Below, piece by piece: positions 49,106 through 55,991 of a stretch of 55,991 bases of DNA; within the stretch, counting starts at the first letter, position 1; each line of letters begins with the position of its first letter. A program made the translations under genes and the position numbers. A model generated the notes under the pieces. That model saw only the letters and a program-made list of their open reading frames with translations, ran no database searches and was not told the DNA's origin. Source of the stretch: Actinoplanes palleronii (GTDB lineage: Bacteria; Actinomycetota; Actinomycetes; Mycobacteriales; Micromonosporaceae). Location of the stretch: contig NZ_BOMS01000126.1 in NCBI RefSeq assembly GCF_016862315.1, positions 1 through 55,991 on the forward strand. The letters are read 5' to 3'.

Positions 49106-50614
49106 GTGACCGATGAGTGGGACGTGATCGACTGGGCGCGGCTCGACGGCGCCCACGGCCCGGCGACCGAGGCGCCGGCGATCCTGCGGGCCATCGCCTC
49201 ACCGGATCCGGAGGCCGCCGGCGAGGGCCGGTTCGCGTTCTACTCGAGCCTGCACCACCAGGGCAGCGTCTATCCGGCGACGGTGGCGGCCATCCCGTTC
49301 CTGGCCGACCTCGCGATGCGCCCCGGCGTGCACGGCCGCGACGAGCTGCTCGACTCCCTCGGGCTGCTCTGCGCGCCCGGCACCTCGTCGGCCGGGACCC
49401 GGGCGGCGGTCGCCGCGGTGAGCGACCGGCTGCGCCCGGCCCTGCACGATCCGGACGTGGCGGTCCGTGAGGCCGCGGTGTCCGCCCTCGCCCGCAGCGG
49501 CCCGGCACACGGGTTCGCGCTCCGGGAGCGCTGGGCCGCCGAGACCGTGCCGCAGATCCGGGCCGCCCTGCTCTGTGCGATGGCGCTGTACGAGCCGGTC
49601 CCGCCCGCCGGTCTGCTGCGCGCCGCGATGGCCGAGCCGTTCCCGGTGCCCCTCGCGGCGGCCGGCCTCCTCGCCCGGGCCGGTGTCGCGCTGAGTGCCG
49701 AGGAGATCGCGTTCGCCGCGGCCCAGCTGGACGTCGACGAGCCGTGGGACAGCCCGTGGCGCGAGCGCGACCTGATCGACCTGCTCGACGCCGCCGGCGC
49801 GGCTGCCCTGATCGACGCGCTGGTCGCCCGGCCCGCCGCCTCCGCGCGCGTGCGCGCCGCCCGGTGCCTGGCGGCCCGGTTCCGGAGATGGCGGTCCGCC
49901 CCGGCCGCGCTGATGGACCGGCTGGTCCGGCTGCTCGGTGATCCGGACCCCGCGGTGCGGGAGGCCGCGGCCGGCGCGGCGTTCGAGGCGGGCCGGGCAG
50001 CGGCCGCGGCCGCCGACCAGCTGGCTCTGATCGCCGAGGAGTCGACCACCGCGCTGGACGTCCTGCTCCGCCTCGGCGATCCGCGCGCCGGCGCGGCGCC
50101 GGCCCCGGCCGGGGCCGGCGCCCGGCCGACCGTGCCGGAGCGGGCCGCGGCGTTGCCCGGCGCCGGTGCGGAGTCGGCGCCCGGTGCTGGGGGAGCGCTG
50201 GTGCCTGGTGCCGGTGCGGAGCTGGCGCCCGGTGCTGGGGGAGCGCTGGTGCCTGGTGCCGGTGCGGCGCTGGTGGCCGGGCTGTGGCGGGTGCTTCGCG
50301 AAGGAGCCTGGTGGGCGGGGCCGGATGCGGCCCGGGCGCTGTGGCGCGCCGGTGTGCCGGTCGGTGACCTGATCCCGCCGCTGCTGGCGATGATCACCGA
50401 TTCGCCGCGCCCGGCGGAGGCGGTGACCGTGCTGGCCGAGATCGGGGCGGTGGCGGCCGTCCCGGCGCTCCGGGAGCTGGCCGAGCGAGACGAGCGGGTG
50501 ATCCAGAGCGGTCAGCCGGACCATGTCTGGCGCGACGACGAGCTGCGTGATCATTTGCGGTCCGCCAGCGCCGATCTCCAACGGCGCACGGCGGAGTCGG
50601 ATACGCCCGATTAG
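49106..50614 (+). CDS. HEAT-repeat protein
   Basis: About 502 residues from GTG 49106. Repeated helical pairs of the HEAT/PBS-lyase type are seen: LHDPDVAVREAAVSALARSG, LLGDPDPAVREAAAGAAFEAG, and AVTVLAEIGAVAAVPALREL. Residues about 330-395 form a Gly/Ala/Pro-rich linker generated by a 48-base tandem repeat (50165-50275) that separates two HEAT blocks. No signal peptide or membrane helix is present. It probably serves as a binding scaffold; no partner is indicated. Confidence 0.8.
   Translation: MTDEWDVIDWARLDGAHGPATEAPAILRAIASPDPEAAGEGRFAFYSSLHHQGSVYPATVAAIPFLADLAMRPGVHGRDELLDSLGLLCAPGTSSAGTRAAVAAVSDRLRPALHDPDVAVREAAVSALARSGPAHGFALRERWAAETVPQIRAALLCAMALYEPVPPAGLLRAAMAEPFPVPLAAAGLLARAGVALSAEEIAFAAAQLDVDEPWDSPWRERDLIDLLDAAGAAALIDALVARPAASARVRAARCLAARFRRWRSAPAALMDRLVRLLGDPDPAVREAAAGAAFEAGRAAAAAADQLALIAEESTTALDVLLRLGDPRAGAAPAPAGAGARPTVPERAAALPGAGAESAPGAGGALVPGAGAELAPGAGGALVPGAGAALVAGLWRVLREGAWWAGPDAARALWRAGVPVGDLIPPLLAMITDSPRPAEAVTVLAEIGAVAAVPALRELAERDERVIQSGQPDHVWRDDELRDHLRSASADLQRRTAESDTPD
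50165..50275. repeat. 48-bp tandem repeat within the HEAT protein gene
   Basis: Two almost identical 48-base units (50165-50212 and 50213-50260; one base differs in the part I compared) are followed by a partial third. Each encodes 16 residues of the type GAE-SAP/LAP-GAGGALVPGA. The multiple-of-three length keeps the gene open. The near-identity points to recent duplication. Confidence 0.9.
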
Positions 50615-50714
50615 GTGTCGATAAGACGACTTTCGCCGGGCGGGATCGAACCGGAGGGGCCGGTTGTGGTGTTCTCTCCGGCGAGCATGTAGGCCATCAG
50701 GGGGAGCGATTCAG

Positions 50715-52052
50715 ATGACTCAGGCGTATCCGCCATGGGGTGAGCCGCAGCCGAGCGGAAACCCGGCGCCGCAGCCCGGATTCCCGCAGGTCCCGCCGGG
50801 CATCCCGCCGGCCCAGCCCGCGTTTCCGCAAGCCCCGCCCGCGTTTCCGCAGGCCCCTGCCGGTTTTCCGCCGGCGCACCCGGATGTTCCGCAGGCCCAG
50901 CCCGGCGGCTACCAGGGTTACTACGACCAGCAGCCGCCCGCCCATCCGGGCTATTACCAGCAGCAGCAGCCCGGATATCCGGCGACGGGCGCCACCGCCA
51001 TCGCGATCACCATGCGGTACGCCCCGATCGCGTTCCTGCTCGGCCTCTTCACCCCGGTGCTCACCGTCAACGGCCAGCCCGTCCCGGTCGCCTGGAAGCG
51101 CCCGGCCGTCCTCCCGGTCGCCCCGGGGCAATATCACGTGCACGCCCACGTGCCGTATCTGATCCCGACCCGGATCGGCAAGGCCGACCTGGTGGTGAAC
51201 ATCGGCCCCGGCCAGACCGCCGATCTGGAGTACCGCGCCCCACTGATCGCGTTCCTGCGCGGCGCCCTGGGTCCCGCGCCACAGCGGTACCCGGGCATGG
51301 CCGCCGCCGTCGCGATCAACGTGATCGCGCTCGTCGCCGTGATCGTCGGAGTGTTCGGCGTGGTCAACGGACGGGGCGGCGCCGGCGGGCCGGACTTCTC
51401 GCTGCCGACCGGCAAGACCCCGGCGATCGGCCACCTGCCCGACAACGGCGTGCCGAGCTTCCCGGTGGACCCGTCGTTCCCGGCGGTGCCGACGTTCCCG
51501 GGGCAGGAGCCCGAGTCCACGCCGACCACCGCCGCACCCGCCGCCGGGGAGCCCGTGCTGCGGCCCGGTGCGACGGTCCGCAAGGTGGCCGGCGCGACGT
51601 TCGCGGCGGGGGAGAAGTCCTACACGATGGCGTTCAAGGGCTGGCCGTTCGCGTTCCGGACCCCGCCGACCTGGGGCTGCATCGGCGGCAAGATCGACCT
51701 GCCGGACACCCTGGCCTGGGTCTGCGTCAACGAGCAGGACTCCAGCGGCGGCGAGCGGACCGGCATCATCCTGCGCCCGTGCCCGGCCGCCTGCTCGGTC
51801 GCGACCCGGCAGAAGATGGACAAGGAGTGGTTCCTGGAGACCGCCGGGCTGAAGCGGGTGAACGCCGTCACCCAGTTCCGGCAGACCGCGAAGAACGCCA
51901 AGGGCAAGTACCAGCTGGAGTTCAGCCACTTCTTCACCGACCCGGCCACCAAGAAGAAGTACCAGGTCGGGGTGGACGCGCAGGCGCTGCCGCTGAAGAA
52001 GTCCTCGGCGCAGAAGGTGGTCAACGACATCTTCTCGCAGACCACCTTCTGA
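50715..52052 (+). CDS. Membrane protein with Pro/Gln-rich N-terminus and extracellular domain
   Basis: A 445-residue protein from ATG 50715. Residues 1-95 are Pro/Gln/Ala/Tyr-rich repeats (QPGFPQVPPGIPPAQPAFPQ type). A domain of about 100 residues follows (MRYAPIAFLLGLFTPVLTVNG, VAPGQYHVHAHVPYLIPT). One membrane helix (AVAINVIALVAVIVGVFGVV) leads to a Pro/Ser linker and a C-terminal domain with two Cys pairs (WGCIGGKIDL, VCVNEQDSSG, LRPCPAACSV). The Cys suggest an extracytoplasmic position. The function is unknown; similar proteins are common in actinomycetes. Confidence 0.75.
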   Translation: MTQAYPPWGEPQPSGNPAPQPGFPQVPPGIPPAQPAFPQAPPAFPQAPAGFPPAHPDVPQAQPGGYQGYYDQQPPAHPGYYQQQQPGYPATGATAIAITMRYAPIAFLLGLFTPVLTVNGQPVPVAWKRPAVLPVAPGQYHVHAHVPYLIPTRIGKADLVVNIGPGQTADLEYRAPLIAFLRGALGPAPQRYPGMAAAVAINVIALVAVIVGVFGVVNGRGGAGGPDFSLPTGKTPAIGHLPDNGVPSFPVDPSFPAVPTFPGQEPESTPTTAAPAAGEPVLRPGATVRKVAGATFAAGEKSYTMAFKGWPFAFRTPPTWGCIGGKIDLPDTLAWVCVNEQDSSGGERTGIILRPCPAACSVATRQKMDKEWFLETAGLKRVNAVTQFRQTAKNAKGKYQLEFSHFFTDPATKKKYQVGVDAQALPLKKSSAQKVVNDIFSQTTF

Positions 52053-52074
52053 GCCGTCCGGCGCGCCGCGGGTC

Positions 52075-52626
52075 CTACGCCGTGGGTGCGGTGCGCCGGC
52101 GGCTGCGGTAGGCGCGCATCGACATCTGCGAGTTGCAGGCGGCGCCGCAGAACTGGCCGGACTGGTTGCGGGTCTTGTCGAAGAAGCCGGCGTGGCAGGA
52201 CGGGTTCTTGCACAGCTTCAGCCGGGGCCACGCGCCGCGCGCGGCCAGGTCGGCGGCCGCGGCCAGCACGGTGCCGAACACGCCGGGGATGCCGGTCTGC
52301 GACGCCTCCGCGGTGACACCGTCCACGGTGACCCGCAGGACGGCCGGGTAGCGCACCGCGACGGCGCGCAGGTACGCCTCGGCCTCGGCGGCTGACGCGT
52401 CCCCGCAGCCGCAGTGCACCCGGAGGATGTCGGTGAGCGCGTCTCGCAGCTCTCGCGCGGCCGCCACGTCGGCGCCGGTGACCGGATCCGACACGGTCAG
52501 GCCTGCGCCGGCCAGCCACGCGGTCAAGCCGGGGACATCGTCGAGCTGGTCGACGCGTCCGTTCTCGCTCGGCCGGGTATTGACCAGGGTGAGCAGGAGA
52601 TCGGAGGTCACGCACTCGCTGGACAT
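52075..52626 (-). CDS. CGNR zinc-finger (ABATE domain) protein
   Basis: A 183-residue protein. The N-terminal ABATE domain (LLLTLVNTRP, ARELRDALTDIL) is followed by a C-terminal zinc finger: LCKNPSCHAGFFDKTRN and FCGAACNSQMSMRAYRSRR, with four Cys. The usual CGNR tetrapeptide is here CGAA-CNSQ, a variant. Such proteins are probable stress-related transcription regulators. It diverges from the DJ-1/PfpI gene and may control it. Confidence 0.85.
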   Translation of the reverse strand: MSSECVTSDLLLTLVNTRPSENGRVDQLDDVPGLTAWLAGAGLTVSDPVTGADVAAARELRDALTDILRVHCGCGDASAAEAEAYLRAVAVRYPAVLRVTVDGVTAEASQTGIPGVFGTVLAAAADLAARGAWPRLKLCKNPSCHAGFFDKTRNQSGQFCGAACNSQMSMRAYRSRRRTAPTA

Positions 52627-52764
52627 GTCACCTTCCGTTACCTGTTACCGCACGACGGAGGCAACTCTAGCGCAGCTTCGTGATCAAGTCGTCTGGCGTT
52701 TGCTGCAAAGTTGGTTCGCAGCTAACGTCGGAGCCGTAAGTGCGGCAACCGAGAGGAAAATGAA

Positions 52765-53469
52765 ATGAGCAAGGTTCTATTGGTACTCTCCGGTGCCCGA
52801 GTGTGGAGCCAGCTGGACGGGACGCAGCACCCGACCGGTTTCTGGGCCGAGGAGTTCGTCGCCCCGCACCGGATCCTGATCGGAGCCGGCCAGGAGGTCA
52901 CCATCGCCACCCCGGGTGGCCGGGTGCCGGTGGTCGACGAGCGCAGCCTCGACCCGGCGGCCGGTGTCGACGAGGCGGCCGCAGCTGACTTCCGGTCGTA
53001 CCTCGCGGAGGTCAAGGGGCTGCTGGAGAGCCCGGCTCGGCTCGAGGACGTGGACCCGGACGAGTTCGACGCGGTGCTGATCCCGGGTGGTCACGGCCCG
53101 ATGCAGGACCTCGCCGTCGACCCGGACGTGGCGCGGATCCTCGGCACGCTGCTGCCCGACCAGAACAAGGTCGTCGTCTCGCTGTGCCACGGGCCGGCCG
53201 CGTTCCTGGCCGCCGGTGACAGTGACGGCTGGCTGTTCAAGGGCCGCAAGCTGACCGCTTTCACCGACGAGGAGGAGCGGCAGGCCGGGCTCGCCGCGAA
53301 GGCGCCGTGGCTGCTCGAGGCGCGACTGCGCGCGGCCGGCGCCGCGTTCGAGTCCGGCCCGGCGTGGGGGCCGTACGTGGTCGTCGACGGCAACCTGATC
53401 ACCGGGCAGAACCCGGCGTCGGGTGCTCCGTCGGCCGAGGCGCTGCTCAAGGCGCTCGCCGCCCGCTGA
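52765..53469 (+). CDS. DJ-1/PfpI family (class I glutamine amidotransferase-like) protein
   Basis: A 234-residue protein. The nucleophile elbow is VVVSLCHGPAAFLAAG, with the reactive Cys, and FDAVLIPGGHGPMQDLA provides the preceding loop. The LLVLSGARVWSQLDGTQHPTGFW opening (in short pieces) and WAEEF motif resemble Hsp31/glyoxalase III-like members. Likely roles are deglycation, glyoxalase activity or stress chaperoning. A Rho-independent terminator follows. It diverges from the CGNR gene. Confidence 0.85.
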   Translation: MSKVLLVLSGARVWSQLDGTQHPTGFWAEEFVAPHRILIGAGQEVTIATPGGRVPVVDERSLDPAAGVDEAAAADFRSYLAEVKGLLESPARLEDVDPDEFDAVLIPGGHGPMQDLAVDPDVARILGTLLPDQNKVVVSLCHGPAAFLAAGDSDGWLFKGRKLTAFTDEEERQAGLAAKAPWLLEARLRAAGAAFESGPAWGPYVVVDGNLITGQNPASGAPSAEALLKALAAR

Positions 53470-53484
53470 ACCAGGCACCACCGA

Positions 53485-53518
53485 AGGCCGGTCCGGATCA
53501 CTCCGGGCCGGCTTTTTT
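53485..53518 (+). terminator. Rho-independent terminator of the DJ-1/PfpI gene
   Basis: A GC-rich inverted repeat (GGCCGGTCCGG then CTCCGGGCCGGC) is followed by six T bases, starting 16 bases after the stop codon. It is the clearest intrinsic terminator in the window. Confidence 0.85.
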
Positions 53519-53633
53519 GCTATCCAAAGTTCCGGAACCGTGCGCAGGGTGCCGCTCTGACCTGCGAGTTTGCTTCCGGTACCGGTTTCGGGGCATTGAC
53601 AGCAATTAACGGCCCGTTCACAGTGGCGGGCAA

Positions 53634-53645
53634 GAGAGCGCTTTC
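53634..53645. promoter_or_regulatory. Possible LacI-family operator upstream of the CBM32 gene
   Basis: GAGAGCGCTTTC is an imperfect palindrome (5 of 6 pairs) around the AGCGCT core shared with the perfect site at 40907. A TTGACA at 53596-53601 could be a -35 element nearby. A sugar-responsive repressor would suit the carbohydrate-binding product. Confidence 0.4.
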
Positions 53646-53733
53646 ACTCGGCCGTCCCCGCCGTGAAACCGCCTCGAAACAAGGCCGGCGCCGGCCCCGC
53701 TCCCCTCGCTCCCGGACGGAAGGCTGCTCGACC

Positions 53734-55005
53734 ATGCGCAAACGTCCCCTCATGGCAGCCGCGGCAGCTGCCGCGCTCGTCACCTACCTGCTGGTCGCCG
53801 CCACCGCGGCCAGCGCCGCGGACACCCTGTTGTCGCAGGGCAAGACCGCGACCGCCTCGTCCTCCGAGTCGGCCGCGTTCCCGGCCGCCAACGCCGTCGA
53901 CGGCAACGGCGGCACCCGCTGGTCCAGCGCGTTCAGCGACCCGCAGTGGCTGCAGGTCGACCTCGGCGCCAGCGCCACGATCACCTCGGTGGTCCTGGAC
54001 TGGGAATCCGCCTACGCGAAGTCCTTCACCGTGCAGGCCTCGGCCACCGGCAGCTCCTGGACCACGCTCTACAGCACCACCACCGGCGCCGGCGGGCGGC
54101 AGACCCTGACCGTCAACGGCACCGGCCGGTACGTGCGCCTGAACACCACGGTCCGGGCCACCCAGTGGGGTGTCTCGCTCACCGAGTTCCAGGTGTTCGG
54201 CACCGGCGGCGGGGGCGGCGGCACCACGCCGACCATCCCGCCGGGCGCGGTGCGGGTCGCCGAGTTCCTCGCCGACTGCCCGTTCACCCACCGGCTGCCG
54301 GACGACCCGATCGTCTTCCCGAACCTGCCGGGCGCCTCGCACATGCACAGCTTCTTCGGCAGCACCGTGACGAACGCGTCCACCACTGTCGACCAGCTGC
54401 TCAACGCGAACAGCAACTGCAACCCGTCGATCGACAAGTCGTCGTACTGGATCCCCACTCTGTACCGCGACAACGTGCCGGTCGAGCCGGTCACCGGGAT
54501 CTTCTACTACCTCGGTGAAGGGGTCAGCGACGCGCTGATCGCGCAGACCCAGCCGCTGCCGCTCGGCCTGCGGATCGTGGCCGGCAACGCCAAGGCCACC
54601 GGTCCGGAGGACAACACCATCGCCCGCTGGTCGTGCCTGGCCGCCGGCGAGGTGAACCCGTCGCACGACTTCGTCAACTGCCCGACCGGGGCGATGCTGG
54701 AGTCGTACCTGGACTTCCCGCACTGCTGGGACGGGCGGAACCTGGACTCGGCCGATCACAAGAGCCACATGGCGTACCCGGTCGGCAACGCCTGCCCGGC
54801 CAGCCACCCGGTGGTGGTGCCGAAGCTGCGGCAGGTCATGCGGTACCCGATCACCGGTGACCCGAGCAAGCTGCGGCTGGCGTCCGGACCGGGCTACACC
54901 ATGCACGGCGACTTCTTCAACGCGTGGCCGGTGGACGAGATGGCCCGCCGGGTCAACGACTGCATCCGGATCATCGTGAAGTGCGGAGCCGACGGCCGGC
55001 CCTGA
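53734..55005 (+). CDS. Secreted CBM32 (F5/8 type C) plus DUF1996 protein
   Basis: A 423-residue protein with GGAAGG ribosome site and a signal peptide (residues 1-29, ending ATAASA). Residues about 33-155 form an F5/8 type C/CBM32 jelly-roll (NAVDGNGGTRWSS, WLQVDLG, FQVFG). A six-Gly linker leads to a DUF1996 domain (FPNLPGASHMHSFFG, WIPTLYRDN, FPHCWDGRNLDSADHKSHMA, MHGDFFNAW). DUF1996 proteins are secreted and of unknown activity, common in actinomycetes and fungi. Carbohydrate binding is a family-based prediction. Confidence 0.9.
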   Translation: MRKRPLMAAAAAAALVTYLLVAATAASAADTLLSQGKTATASSSESAAFPAANAVDGNGGTRWSSAFSDPQWLQVDLGASATITSVVLDWESAYAKSFTVQASATGSSWTTLYSTTTGAGGRQTLTVNGTGRYVRLNTTVRATQWGVSLTEFQVFGTGGGGGGTTPTIPPGAVRVAEFLADCPFTHRLPDDPIVFPNLPGASHMHSFFGSTVTNASTTVDQLLNANSNCNPSIDKSSYWIPTLYRDNVPVEPVTGIFYYLGEGVSDALIAQTQPLPLGLRIVAGNAKATGPEDNTIARWSCLAAGEVNPSHDFVNCPTGAMLESYLDFPHCWDGRNLDSADHKSHMAYPVGNACPASHPVVVPKLRQVMRYPITGDPSKLRLASGPGYTMHGDFFNAWPVDEMARRVNDCIRIIVKCGADGRP

Positions 55006-55063
55006 TGACCTCGATTGATCAGTTTCCTTGATCATCTCTGCGGGGGCGACGTAGGTTGCCCCC

Positions 55064-55816
55064 GTGGAGATTCCGTCGATAAGTGACCAGACGCGTCAGC
55101 AGCACGCCGCCTCGTTCGGGGCGGCCGCCGACGCGTACCGGCGAGGCCGGCCGCCGTACCCGCGGGCGGCCGTCGAGTGGCTCGTGCCGGAAACCGCCCG
55201 AGACGTCGTGGACCTCGGCGCCGGCACCGGGAAGTTCACCGAGCAGCTGGTCGCGGCCGGGTTCGAGGTGGTCGCGGTCGAGCCGTCCGCCGGGATGCGC
55301 GAGCAGCTGGCGGCCGCGGTGCCGGGTGTGGCGGTGCACGGCGGCACGGCCGAGCACATCCCGCTGCCGGACGCCTCGGCCGACGCGGCGGTGATGGCGC
55401 AGGCGTGGCACTGGGTGAAGCCGGAAACCGCGATCCCGGAGATCGCCCGGGTGCTCCGGCCCGGCGGCACGCTCGGCCTGGTGTGGAACATCCGCGACCT
55501 GACCGAGCCGTGGGTGGCCGAGCTGGACGACGTGATGCACGAGCACACCCGCGAGGAGATGGACACGGCGCCGGAGCTGGGCGGGCCGTTCGAGCAGCTC
55601 GAACGTACCGAGATCCGCTGGCGGCACACGCTGACCCGAGCCGAGCTGCTGGACATGGTCGCCTCGCGCAGCTACGTGATCGTGCTGCCCGCCTCGGAGC
55701 GCGACGAGCTGCTCGGCAACGTCGCGGAGCTGCTCAACTCCCACCCCGACCTCGCCGACCACGAGGAGCTCACCCTCCCGTATGTCACCCGCTGCACCCG
55801 CGCGGTCCGGCGATAG
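55064..55816 (+). CDS. SAM-dependent class I methyltransferase
   Basis: A 250-residue protein from GTG 55064. Motif I is VVDLGAGTGKFTEQL, the acidic loop is VVAVEPSAGMREQL, and ADAAVMAQAWHWV and RVLRPGGTLGLVWNIRD complete a Methyltransf_11-like Rossmann domain. It resembles UbiE/small-molecule methyltransferases with FGAAADAYRRGRPPYP at the start. The substrate is unknown. A hairpin covers the first base of the start codon. The second structured element follows the stop by 24 bases. Confidence 0.88.
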   Translation: MEIPSISDQTRQQHAASFGAAADAYRRGRPPYPRAAVEWLVPETARDVVDLGAGTGKFTEQLVAAGFEVVAVEPSAGMREQLAAAVPGVAVHGGTAEHIPLPDASADAAVMAQAWHWVKPETAIPEIARVLRPGGTLGLVWNIRDLTEPWVAELDDVMHEHTREEMDTAPELGGPFEQLERTEIRWRHTLTRAELLDMVASRSYVIVLPASERDELLGNVAELLNSHPDLADHEELTLPYVTRCTRAVRR

Positions 55817-55840
55817 ACCGATGGGGCTTTCGACCGATCC

Positions 55841-55991
55841 TTTTCGGTACGAATGAGGAGCGGTCGTCCGTAGGCCACGAGCCACGTCCCGCCCGTGAGG
55901 CGGCGCGACGCCCGCTCCTGCTCCGGACCGCGGCGCGCCTGCGGGGTCCCGGCTGGGCCACAGGGGTGTCTCCGCGACGCGGAGACACCCC
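55841..55991 (+). ncRNA. Structured repeat element, copy 2 (cut by window edge)
   Basis: The first 60 bases match copy 1 (43573-43632) at 53 of 60 positions. The copy ends with a 14-base-pair hairpin (GGGGTGTCTCCGCG and its complement, 55973-55991) that has a different sequence from copy 1 but the same place and form. Like copy 1, it lies directly behind a plus-strand gene. It probably continues a little past the window end. Confidence 0.55.

Overview
This window is about 56 kb of very GC-rich chromosome with tightly packed genes, frequent GTG and some TTG starts, and many 4-base ATGA/GTGA stop-start overlaps. F420-type oxidoreductase, STM4014/STM4015 proteins, a large TerD/TelA cluster, NrtR-type Nudix regulation and DtxR/IdeR-like iron boxes all point to an actinomycete. 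Micromonosporaceae, for example an Actinoplanes relative, is my best guess; this is inference from gene content and style, not a search. I saw no rRNA, tRNA, CRISPR array, transposase or phage genes.

Layout. 1-1.3 kb: end of an STM4014-STM4015 operon that runs off the left edge; the STM4014 fragment carries an in-frame 18-bp tandem repeat. 1.4-10.7 kb: a phosphatase, a protealysin-like M4 protease with its emfourin inhibitor, a TetR/membrane-protein divergon with duplicated operators, an MFS transporter, a deaminase, an NAD(P)-binding protein, an LLM oxidoreductase with a divergent TetR, and a membrane-anchored HExxH protein. 10.7-22.2 kb: two divergent Ter stress operons. The minus-strand operon runs terC-terD-terD-terA-like-C-C lyase-PRTase-StiP/PELOTA-HAD. 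The plus-strand operon runs terD-telA-unknown-degenerate terD-TerD-like protein with a low-complexity arm. 22.2-23.0 kb: a repeat-rich gap with a possible TerD-domain relic. 23.0-30.7 kb: a siderophore uptake operon (two permeases, an ATPase, then a two-subunit exporter-fold ABC pair) divergent from its binding lipoprotein, with two iron boxes between them.

30.7-39.3 kb: AAC(3)-family acetyltransferase, a small SHOCT-like membrane protein, a Ser/Thr kinase, a secreted phospholipase A2, a GH13 enzyme with a GNAT, a response regulator coupled to a double-domain KaiC ATPase, and an orphan PotD-like lipoprotein. 39.3-43.6 kb: a secreted M15 peptidase, a small membrane protein, and a divergon in which an NrtR-like Nudix regulator faces an SPFH protein plus a NAD-kinase-like protein across a 45-bp inverted repeat. 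43.6-47.4 kb: a structured repeat element, then an MprF-like aminoacyl-lipid synthase with two related membrane-anchored alpha/beta-hydrolase-like proteins, the first of which has lost the nucleophile. 47.4-56 kb: a terpene-cyclase-fold protein, TetR, a HEAT-repeat protein with an internal minisatellite, a membrane protein, CGNR regulator, DJ-1/PfpI protein, secreted CBM32-DUF1996 protein, a methyltransferase, and a second copy of the structured element at the right edge.

The strongest leads are the NrtR/SPFH/NAD-kinase-like divergon, the structured element present twice behind unrelated genes, the MprF operon with an active/inactive hydrolase pair, and the unusual proteins in the plus-strand Ter operon.
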